Assembly: GCA_022840285.1 (NCBI GenBank)
Contig: JALHIE010000053.1
Span: forward strand, 1-35,348
Source: Porphyromonadaceae bacterium
GTDB taxonomy: Bacteria > Bacteroidota > Bacteroidia > Bacteroidales > Dysgonomonadaceae
DNA length: 35,348 nucleotides
Reading direction: 5' to 3'
A program made the translations under genes and the position numbers. Below, one piece after another: positions 1 to 6,880 of this stretch. The notes under the pieces are model-generated. The model was not told the DNA's origin, did no database searches, and saw only the letters and a program-made list of their open reading frames with translations. Every line of letters starts with the position of its first letter. Position 1 is the stretch's first letter.

Positions 1-82
1 TGAAAAGAAAATAAAACGGTATCTCTCGAAAAAAAAGAGAAATTCCGCTTTGAAAACTATTAACTTGAGTTGGGAATTTCAA

Positions 83-1624
83 ATGAGATTTTTAAGTACT
101 ATTAAAAGAATTTGTTTTCTCGTTCTGTTCGCAGTAAGTCTACCTGTTGGATCGCAGAACAAAGTGAGCAAAAGAATTATGGAGATAGGAAGAACGGATA
201 ACCGCACCATGCAGCATTTGGATGTACTTGTCAACCGGATCGGCGGGAGACCGATAGGTTCCGACGCTTACGAGAATGCCACATACTGGGTGGCCAATAA
301 GTTGAAAGAGTGGGGGTTGGAAGTGGAAATTCAGGAAGTGGGAGAGATGCCCGTGGGCTTTAATCGGGGTCCCTGGTTTGGAAAGATGTATGGCGATGCC
401 TCCATGTCGCTTGATTTTGTGACGCCTAGCTATACGTCCGGAACAAAAGGAGTGCAGCGCGGACATGTGCTTATTGAACCCAAGACCCGACAGGAGTTTG
501 AACGGATGAAAGGAAAATTGAAAGGAGCCTGGGTGTTGATCGAAGGGCAGAGCACCGGTTTTCCTATCGATCACTCAGCAAGTGGAGATTCCCTACGAAG
601 CGCTATCATTGCCAAAAATGAAGCGACACAAAACGACCCGGGCAATACCCTGGAACCGGCTTTGTTCCTTAAGGAAATGAGAGAAGCTGGAATTTTAGGA
701 ACGGTCCAGTCCGCCCCGATTCCGTTGGTGGCATTGTACGACAGAAAAAATGTTTACGACCTGTCGTTCGACAACTTGCCCACTATTCCCGATATAAAAC
801 TGAACGAGGATCAGTATAATATCATTCGTAAAAAGGTGGAAAGAAGGGAGTTTGTATTGTTGGAATTTGACATACGCAACCATTTTAAACCCGGACCGGT
901 GAAGTACCACAACGTGATAGGAACGATTCGGGGAGTAAAATATCCGGACGAATATGTGATGAGCGGCTGTCATTTGGACTCTTACGATTCCGCTACCGGA
1001 GCGGTTGATTGCGGGACAGGAGTTGCTCCCAATCTGGAGATGGCGCGGATGATTATGGCTGCAGGAGGAGATCGTCCCGACAGAACGATTTTGTTTTGTT
1101 TTTGGGCAGGAGAGGAGTTTGGGTTGTTGGGTTCGAAGTTTTGGGTGGAAAACAACCCGGATAAACTGGAGAGGATATCCAATTATTTTAATCGCGATGG
1201 CGGTCCGACTGCCGCTTCGGGGTTAACTGTCCCCGAAAATATGTACGACGATGTTGTGAAATGCACCGAAGAGTTGCAGGACTACTGCCCGCAGATTCCT
1301 TTCACGGTCGAAAAAAGCACACAAACCCCTCGGGTTGTGCCCATTACTGCCGGAGGCAGCGATCACGCCTATTTCGCCATGAACGGTGTCCCGACCCTCG
1401 CATTCAACAATACGGATCCGTTGGGTTACAATTTCAGTTACCGTGAAATCTGGCACACTACCCGCGACCTGTATAACTTAAGTATTCCGGAATACATGGA
1501 ATATACATCCGTAACACAGGCAGTTACGGTTTATAACATAGCTAATTTAAAAAGTTTGTTGCCGCGGGACGGGATTTATATTTCAACACCCATGCATCCC
1601 GGTGATTGGGAAAATCCTTTTTGA
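83..1624 (+). CDS. Secreted M28-family zinc aminopeptidase
   Basis: Predicted exported metallopeptidase of family M28 that removes N-terminal residues from peptides in the periplasm or outside the cell. From the ATG at 83 the protein has 513 residues. This start puts a signal peptide (basic MRFLSTIKR, then a hydrophobic stretch ending near VGSQ) at the very N-terminus; a TTG at 50 would add 11 unlikely residues. A PA-like insert occupies roughly residues 100-260. The zinc-site motifs are all visible: GCHLDS (H297, D299), DCGTG (D309), AGEE (E344, E345) and GGSDH (D427, H428). The 3' end overlaps the convergent HU-SPOR gene by 83 bp, and the last ~15 residues (after RDGIY) read antisense to that gene, so the natural stop may have been lost. 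The family is clear; the substrate is not known. Confidence 0.9.
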   Translation: MRFLSTIKRICFLVLFAVSLPVGSQNKVSKRIMEIGRTDNRTMQHLDVLVNRIGGRPIGSDAYENATYWVANKLKEWGLEVEIQEVGEMPVGFNRGPWFGKMYGDASMSLDFVTPSYTSGTKGVQRGHVLIEPKTRQEFERMKGKLKGAWVLIEGQSTGFPIDHSASGDSLRSAIIAKNEATQNDPGNTLEPALFLKEMREAGILGTVQSAPIPLVALYDRKNVYDLSFDNLPTIPDIKLNEDQYNIIRKKVERREFVLLEFDIRNHFKPGPVKYHNVIGTIRGVKYPDEYVMSGCHLDSYDSATGAVDCGTGVAPNLEMARMIMAAGGDRPDRTILFCFWAGEEFGLLGSKFWVENNPDKLERISNYFNRDGGPTAASGLTVPENMYDDVVKCTEELQDYCPQIPFTVEKSTQTPRVVPITAGGSDHAYFAMNGVPTLAFNNTDPLGYNFSYREIWHTTRDLYNLSIPEYMEYTSVTQAVTVYNIANLKSLLPRDGIYISTPMHPGDWENPF

Positions 1625-2495
1625 GCTGTTTCAGGTTTTGTTCAGCTTCTTCGCGTGAGGAGAAAGAGAAAGCATAAACGTCAATACGGTCGGGGCGATC
1701 GATAACGGAAGCGGTTGAAAACCCTTCGGAATGCAATAGGGCAATCATGTCATCGGCTACTTTACGGACCTGATAGACACCGGTAACAATGTAAAACCTG
1801 GGACTTTCCGATGATAGTGTAGCTTCTTCTTCGGGTCGGGTAATGGTAACGTTTTCACTAAGATCGGGTGTTTCCCGGGAAGCGGTGACGGCCGTTACGG
1901 ATGGAGCTGAACTGAGGGAAAAAAGTTGAGCCGTTTGATGGCGAAGAGTACTGTCCTGAATAGGGAAGAGAAGCATTACGGCTGCAATAACCGCTGCTGC
2001 AGCTGCAACAATGCCCGCTTTCCTCACGATGGATTTCCTGCTGCTTTCCGGTATTTCAATTAACTGCGCAGCTGGCTGCAGTTGGATTATGGGTTTCAAG
2101 GATGCAGGAGAAAGCCCAAAGTGCCCGGGCCGCACAAAAGGTTTCGACTGATAAACAAACCGTTGATCGTCAACCATCCTGAAACTTCCCAGTTCGCCCA
2201 GATCAACAGACTTCTCGGATCGTAACAGGGTTTTAATCTGTCGGACGGAGTCGTTAATCTTTTGTGTAGCATTTTCAAAAGAAATGCCGTCGGTACGCAT
2301 GTACGACTCCACCAATAATCCGTCGTTGTAGGAGAGCTCCCGATTAAATACCAGTTCGCACTCCGGCGGGAAGAAGACCGAGAGCCCGTTTCTGTGAGCA
2401 GGCGCCGTGTTCACAACAAATCCTCCCAGAGAAGGAACAATTACACAATTGTGGGTATGTAAAAGATATTCTATGTGGGAAATCAACTGGTTCAT
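1542..2495 (-). CDS. HU-like (CCDC81-type) domain plus SPOR domain membrane protein
   Basis: A 317-residue protein joining an N-terminal HU/CCDC81-like domain (about residues 1-120) to one membrane segment (about 160-178, alanine-rich with a basic flank) and a C-terminal SPOR domain (about 231-306). SPOR domains bind denuded glycan strands of septal peptidoglycan, and this architecture is typical of Bacteroidota. The inferred topology is HU-like part in the cytoplasm and SPOR part in the periplasm, which could link nucleoid or cytoplasmic partners to the division site. It lies 37 bp downstream of ruvC on the same strand and is probably co-transcribed. The reading frame runs about 10 residues past the usual SPOR end (after WVLKYK) into DNA antisense to the M28 gene, which suggests loss of the original stop codon. 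Confidence 0.85.
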   Translation of the reverse strand: MNQLISHIEYLLHTHNCVIVPSLGGFVVNTAPAHRNGLSVFFPPECELVFNRELSYNDGLLVESYMRTDGISFENATQKINDSVRQIKTLLRSEKSVDLGELGSFRMVDDQRFVYQSKPFVRPGHFGLSPASLKPIIQLQPAAQLIEIPESSRKSIVRKAGIVAAAAAVIAAVMLLFPIQDSTLRHQTAQLFSLSSAPSVTAVTASRETPDLSENVTITRPEEEATLSSESPRFYIVTGVYQVRKVADDMIALLHSEGFSTASVIDRPDRIDVYAFSFSSREEAEQNLKQLKKDFPNHRDAWVLKYKSRPAATNFLN

Positions 2496-2532
2496 AACGC
2501 AAAGATAAAAAAATGATTATGGATTTGAAAAT

Positions 2533-3111
2533 TTATTTTCTTATTTTTGTCTGATTACGTTCTGCAAAATCTTTCCAACTCTTGTATCTAGGCCCATCGG
2601 ATTGAACACCCAAAGACTGGTAATAGTGGCACATGGCTGCCGCCAGACCGTCGGTAGCATCCAGTTGAGGCAGCATGTTTTCGTCAGGGATATGCAGAAT
2701 CTTTTGTAACATGTAAGCCACCTGTTCTTTCGCTGCACGGCCATTTCCGGTAATGGACATTTTTATTTTCAACGGAGCATACTCGAAAATGGGGACATCA
2801 CGCGCAATGGCCGCAGCCATGGCAACACCCTGCGCACGACCTAGCTTGAGCATGCTCTGCACGTTTTTACCGTAAAAAGGTGCTTCGATCGCCATCTCAT
2901 CGGGCAAAAATTCTTCAAGGAGGCCGGTAACACGTGAATAAATTTTTGCCAGACGAAGGTAGTGGTTCTCATATTTATCAAGCTTGATGATACCCATAGC
3001 CTCTAGTGAGGGCTTATTTTCGAGCACCTTGAGAACACCATATCCCATGACTTGTGTTCCCGGGTCAATGCCCAGGATAATTCTTTCTTTTATCGGTAAC
3101 GGTTGTGTCAT
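2533..3111 (-). CDS. ruvC: Crossover junction endodeoxyribonuclease RuvC
   Basis: RuvC is the dimeric nuclease that resolves Holliday junctions together with RuvAB during recombinational repair. The 192-residue length is normal. The four acidic metal-binding residues appear in the expected motifs and spacing: D16 in GIDPGT, E76 in AIEAPF, and D151 and D154 in LDATDG. The conserved segment GRAQG lies near residue 91. The ATG overlaps the TGA of the upstream DUF4286 gene by 4 bp (ATGA), which implies translational coupling. The HU-SPOR gene follows 37 bp downstream. Confidence 0.97.
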   Translation of the reverse strand: MTQPLPIKERIILGIDPGTQVMGYGVLKVLENKPSLEAMGIIKLDKYENHYLRLAKIYSRVTGLLEEFLPDEMAIEAPFYGKNVQSMLKLGRAQGVAMAAAIARDVPIFEYAPLKIKMSITGNGRAAKEQVAYMLQKILHIPDENMLPQLDATDGLAAAMCHYYQSLGVQSDGPRYKSWKDFAERNQTKIRK

Positions 3112-3416
3112 AAATCAACAGGCTGCAAAAGTGTTGCGAATCCCTGAATATTTTGTCCGAATGTTGTAACTATTAAGAAATTGAGCTCCTTTCCAACAGT
3201 GCTGTTCCACTTCTCCAGCGCTTCAATTGTATGGGTTTTAAACTCCAGCGCATAGGAGAGATCATCGTTATCCTCCTTAGAAAAAATGCGCGCGAGTCTT
3301 GGTTCTATTAAGATATTGTTTTTAATGGATAAGGGGATGAATTTGTCGCGTATAAAATCAAGAAACTCGTTTTCTAATTCTTTAGGTACGCCAAAAGTGG
3401 TGTTATAGATGATCAT
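3108..3416 (-). CDS. DUF4286 family protein
   Basis: A small protein of 102 residues beginning MIIYNTTFGV, resembling the DUF4286 family found next to ruvC in Bacteroidota. Its function is unknown. The ATG at 3416 is preferred over one at 3458 because the shorter form begins at the conserved start of the domain and lies downstream of a -7 box at 3456-3463. No signal peptide or membrane segment is visible, so it is probably cytosolic. The stop overlaps the ruvC start (ATGA), so it is the first gene of a DUF4286-ruvC-HU/SPOR operon. Confidence 0.8.
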   Translation of the reverse strand: MIIYNTTFGVPKELENEFLDFIRDKFIPLSIKNNILIEPRLARIFSKEDNDDLSYALEFKTHTIEALEKWNSTVGKELNFLIVTTFGQNIQGFATLLQPVDL

Positions 3417-3451
3417 TTTGTTTTTTTCAGCTAATTTACTTTTCAAATATT

Positions 3452-3482
3452 GTTGCAAATTTAAATAAAAACTCTATCTTTG
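3452..3482 (+). promoter_or_regulatory. Promoter of tRNA-Ala
   Basis: TATCTTTG at 3475-3482 is a perfect TAnnTTTG -7 box. GTTG at 3452-3455 lies 19 nt upstream as a near-consensus -33 element. The tRNA begins 20 nt after the -7 box. The region overlaps the divergent promoter of the DUF4286 operon. Confidence 0.7.
3456..3463 (-). promoter_or_regulatory. -7 promoter box for the DUF4286-ruvC operon
   Basis: Read on the minus strand this is TAAATTTG, matching the Bacteroidota -7 consensus TAnnTTTG, about 40 nt upstream of the DUF4286 ATG. No convincing -33 TTTG was found at the usual spacing. Confidence 0.45.
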
Positions 3483-3501
3483 CAATCCGAAACAAAAAAA
3501 T

Positions 3502-3575
3502 GGGGGATTAGCTCAGCTGGCTAGAGCGTTTGACTGGCAGTCAAAAGGTCATCGGTTCGACTCCGATATTCTCCA
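3502..3575 (+). tRNA. tRNA-Ala (anticodon GGC)
   Basis: The complete cloverleaf folds by eye. The acceptor strands are GGGGGAT and ATTCTCC with discriminator A. The D arm contains GCTC and GAGC. The anticodon stem is TTTGA/TCAAA around loop CTGGCAG (anticodon GGC). The T arm is ATCGG-TTCGACT-CCGAT. The acceptor has the G3-U70 wobble pair, the alanine identity element. The CCA end is not encoded. Confidence 0.96.
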
Positions 3576-3652
3576 CTTACCTCAGTTTGAATATTTATTT
3601 ATGTGAGCAATGGCCAGCAAATGCCCGTTTCCAAGTGTTTAAATAAAAGATT

Positions 3653-3779
3653 TCACTTCAACTCGATCCAAGAAACGTTTGCTTTCACCCAATTCGAAAT
3701 TGCCAAAGGAACATCTGTACACAAATGGTCACCACCCAAGGCAACTCCTAACAAAAAATCCTCTGCTTTAATAAATATG
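3653..3779 (-). pseudogene. Possible coding remnant downstream of the alpha-galactosidase
   Basis: Immediately after the alpha-galactosidase stop, another minus-strand frame stays open for about 42 codons with a protein-like composition (FIKAEDFLLGVALGG near its beginning, VKANVSWIELK at its end) and then a TGA. There is no start codon of its own outside the alpha-galactosidase gene. It may be the 3' end of a gene whose 5' part was deleted, or chance. The family was not recognised. Confidence 0.25.
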
Positions 3780-6050
3780 TCAGCTAATCTTCTGTTTGAA
3801 TCGGATGGAGAAGTCCGTTTCCCCAGACTCTTCTCCTTGAAAGGTGATTGAAAGCACATCCTTATTTTGGATAACACTGCATTTCGCTTTTTCACATGTT
3901 ATGCTCCCGAACGTATATTGTAGAGGAACCCTGATATGCATGGATAAAGGAAACGACCCGACAAGTCGAACCGTTCCGTTCAGTAGCATTCGTTTGCTTT
4001 CCCACCCAATGGCCGAAACCTCCATGCCATTTTGGGTAATGTGACGATCACTGCTGATCCATTGAGGAACATCTTTAATCGGATGGATGGCAACCAATCT
4101 TACGGCATGAGGGGGAACTTCCACGGAAAACTGTTTCTCGGTCGATTCATAACTAAAAGGTTGTTTTTCCCAGAATTCAAATCCGGTGTAATCCTGGTTC
4201 TCGATACCCAATTCCTCCGGCGTTACCGATATGGTATTGTTCTGATCCTCCCAATTAAAAAAAGCAATCACATTATACCTGCCAATGGATTCGTGCCGTA
4301 TCCGCAAGTTCCATACAGGCATTGTCCCAAAATAGGGATAGAGGTTCCCGGGACGAACATCCGCTGCGGGTAATGTCTGCTGCAGAATTTTCATTTTTCT
4401 TCCCTCCAGGCCGGCTAGTTTATCACCAAAAAATGTCAGTTGTCCGGGCAAGGCGACAATCGTGGCAGAGGTACGTGCTTCCTCCAAAGGAAGATCACCC
4501 ACAAGCAAGGTATCGGGATCTGCTATCATTACGATATTGTGAGTAAATACCTGATTGACCAGGCAACTTGCCTGATTTACCACGCCACTCCACACGACCG
4601 GCTGGTTAGGATGCACAATATCTGCCCCGATACGGGAGGCCTCTGCATATCTCGCTTCCGGACCCGAAGTATGTCCTTGACAGGCCAGAAAAACCCGGTC
4701 CTCACCCATTCCTTCACGGAATGCCTGTACGCAGAGTTCAAAAGGATTGGGGCAGGACGGATCGTTGAAACACGCCCTAATTTCGGGTCGTTCGTATAGA
4801 TGAGCGCAGTAACCGGAATTTCGTCCCGACATGCCATCGATCTTAAAAAACTCATATCCCCATTCCCGGGATGCGATCCGGTGTATTTCCCGCAGGTGTT
4901 CTCTCGCTTCCCTTACTGTGGGATCCAAAGTGTACTTGCCGTTCCAGGAACTGACGGGTTTTCCGTTCTTGTCGTGCAAGAACCAGTTACGGTGTTCCTT
5001 ATAAAACAATTCATTTCCCGTGCCAAAAGGAGCCATCCATAGCCCGGGACGAAAACCCAGTGCCCGTATTTCATCGGCCAACGCTTTCATTCCTTTGGGA
5101 AACTGTTTTTCATTTACCTCAAGGTTCATATTGTAGAAGTCCCTCACCGGCAATTGATCGGAATTTCCTTGCCAGGATTCAATGGACCAAAATTCGCAAC
5201 CGAAAGGCTGAAGGTACTTCTTCCCAATCCGGGCTTCGGCCAGGTTGTCTTCCGCCGAAGCTTTATCGAAATAGGTGTTCCAGGACATCCATCCGGTAGG
5301 GACGACAGGACAGCGTGCCTTATTGATGGGCTGATAGTAGGGGACATATCGTTTTTGAAAGTAACCAGGCTCCATGTTGAAGACAAAAACCGTCTCAGCG
5401 GCATCTTCGATTCGTCCGCTTAACCGGAATGAGAACTCTCCCTTGACAACCGTTTGGATCCTGAGATTTGCAGCAGTGAGCTGTAATAAAAGATCATCCT
5501 CCGGAGAGAACAAGGAATCATTCAAAAAAGAATCGGCAGAACCACTCACTAGATTCAGAACCCTCTCCCCGGCAACAGGCCTGGTCCGACAGGGAAAAGC
5601 ATCTCCTGAAAAGAAAATGGTACCCTCAAAAGAGAGCCGCCCGGGAAATCGCTGTGCTGTCCGGTGGTAGAACAGTAGCTCCAGCCTCGTGCCCACAGCA
5701 TTGAGCACCCAATAACCCTGCACGTCGCCTCGCGGGTCTACCAGGGTGTTCCGGTTGGTAACTCCGTCCCGGGAACGGCAGACCATCCATGGTGTATTGT
5801 CCGACAAAAAACGTAATCTCCCTTTTAGGGTAACATTTAGGTTTTGCAAAGTAAGTTGAGCGTCTTCCTCGTCAAAATCAAATTTCCACGCACCAGAAAG
5901 TGAATCTTTTTCTTTCTCGATAATTCCTTGGACATCGGGATTATTCCGTGTGCCGGGAAAGCGAGAGGTAAGACTTGATAATCCGCTTGCGGATGTTAGT
6001 GCGACACCGCTTATTGCAGCTTTTTTTAAAAAATCTCTCCGTTCAATCAT
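3780..6050 (-). CDS. Tat-exported GH36-type alpha-galactosidase
   Basis: A 756-residue protein predicted to release alpha-linked galactose from oligo- or polysaccharides in the periplasm. The N-terminus carries a twin-arginine signal (ERRDFLKKAAISG). A beta-sandwich-like region is followed by a TIM barrel that begins near GWMSWNTYFD. The likely nucleophile is D405 in FFKIDG, and the acid/base is D477 in RIGADIV. A C-terminal beta domain ends in FSIRFK. It lies 37 bp downstream of the GH43 pseudogene and was probably in one operon with it. The clan D fold is clear, but GH27 versus GH36 placement and alpha-galactosidase versus alpha-N-acetylgalactosaminidase activity cannot be settled by eye. 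Confidence 0.85.
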   Translation of the reverse strand: MIERRDFLKKAAISGVALTSASGLSSLTSRFPGTRNNPDVQGIIEKEKDSLSGAWKFDFDEEDAQLTLQNLNVTLKGRLRFLSDNTPWMVCRSRDGVTNRNTLVDPRGDVQGYWVLNAVGTRLELLFYHRTAQRFPGRLSFEGTIFFSGDAFPCRTRPVAGERVLNLVSGSADSFLNDSLFSPEDDLLLQLTAANLRIQTVVKGEFSFRLSGRIEDAAETVFVFNMEPGYFQKRYVPYYQPINKARCPVVPTGWMSWNTYFDKASAEDNLAEARIGKKYLQPFGCEFWSIESWQGNSDQLPVRDFYNMNLEVNEKQFPKGMKALADEIRALGFRPGLWMAPFGTGNELFYKEHRNWFLHDKNGKPVSSWNGKYTLDPTVREAREHLREIHRIASREWGYEFFKIDGMSGRNSGYCAHLYERPEIRACFNDPSCPNPFELCVQAFREGMGEDRVFLACQGHTSGPEARYAEASRIGADIVHPNQPVVWSGVVNQASCLVNQVFTHNIVMIADPDTLLVGDLPLEEARTSATIVALPGQLTFFGDKLAGLEGRKMKILQQTLPAADVRPGNLYPYFGTMPVWNLRIRHESIGRYNVIAFFNWEDQNNTISVTPEELGIENQDYTGFEFWEKQPFSYESTEKQFSVEVPPHAVRLVAIHPIKDVPQWISSDRHITQNGMEVSAIGWESKRMLLNGTVRLVGSFPLSMHIRVPLQYTFGSITCEKAKCSVIQNKDVLSITFQGEESGETDFSIRFKQKIS

Positions 6051-6087
6051 GAGTTGCAGGTGTTATTAAATAATTTACCGCATAACG

Positions 6088-6742
6088 CTACAGCGTTAAT
6101 TCCTGAAGCAGTTGCAGGGTATCTCCGGTATCTTGCAGTTCGAATATCCGGGCACGTTCCTGGCCTCCCGGTGAGTTGGGATGGCATATTCACCGTTCAT
6201 AAAGCTGGACCATATCATCAGCAATTTACCTGTTTTGGTACGGTAGAGAAAATATCCGTCGGTTACGTACGATTTTACGGGAATATTGTCGTGTGAGGAT
6301 CCTGTGGACCAACCGACTGCCGAGGCGTGAAACAAGGTCAACGGGTTTCCTGCTGGAATGGAAAGGTCTGCGGCCAGTTCCACCAATACCATGGCACCGT
6401 CGATCACCTGCACCCATTCGTGGCAGTAAATCATATAGGGACGTCCCTCTTCAACCCATAATGTTCCATCAAGCGCTATTTGGTCCATAGGGGTATGGGG
6501 AACTTTTGCAAAAGGGAGGAAAGGTCCCTGCTTCTATAGGCCTCAACTCCACCCAGCACTTTTTCTGAAATGTTGACCGATGCAGATTTGTACATGTAGT
6601 AATATCCGCTCTTCTTGTCGGGCATAATGTACGGATCACGGATAGGAATTTCCGATAGCTTTTTTACGGGCTGACCGCATAACGGCAAAGCGTTGATAGC
6701 AATAATGAAAAAGAGTATTAACGATTGATTTTTCAGGTCCAT
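6088..6742 (-). pseudogene. GH43-type glycosidase, internally deleted and frameshifted
   Basis: Three pieces of one gene lie in order on the minus strand. From 6742 there is a signal peptide (hydrophobic FFIIAINALPLCGQ) followed by the GH43 start IPIRDPYIM and GGVEAYRSRDL. In another frame, from about 6530 to 6185, come QGPFLPFAKVP, ALDGTLWVEEG, IYCHEWVQ, TDGYFLYRTK and MIWSSF. In a third frame, ending at a TAG at 6088, come QERARIFELQDTGD and LQLLQEL, which resemble the usual C-terminus. The WAPE region and most of the C-terminal third are missing. The gene cannot make a functional enzyme. It precedes the alpha-galactosidase gene. Confidence 0.85.
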
Positions 6743-6758
6743 AATATTATTTTGTATT

Positions 6759-6766
6759 CAAAGATA
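6759..6766 (-). promoter_or_regulatory. -7 box for the GH43/alpha-galactosidase operon
   Basis: TATCTTTG on the minus strand matches TAnnTTTG. It lies 16 nt before the ATG at 6742, so the leader would be very short. No good -33 box was seen. Confidence 0.4.
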
Positions 6767-6836
6767 TACAGAATCTTTCAGGAAACGGAAAAAATCGATA
6801 AATTTGTCCGTCGCGGTGGGGAAGTAATAGGTTTTG

Positions 6837-6844
6837 TATCTTTG
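6837..6844 (+). promoter_or_regulatory. -7 box for the exported six-hairpin-type protein
   Basis: TATCTTTG is a perfect -7 match 36 nt upstream of the chosen ATG at 6881. It is divergent from the box at 6759-6766. No matching -33 TTTG was found at 19 nt. Confidence 0.5.
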
Positions 6845-6880
6845 TCCGCTGTACGAACAAATAATTTCATGTGCGATAAA

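Noticed and set aside
1..60. Terminator-like hairpin TCTCT...AGAGA at the window start
   Set aside because: The stem is only 5 bp with an A-rich loop and no T run.
6083..6098. Perfect palindrome TAACGCT-AC-AGCGTTA between the GH43 pseudogene and alpha-galactosidase
   Set aside because: A 2-nt loop cannot form a good hairpin and there is no T run. A similar but imperfect motif at 6673-6695 is probably chance.
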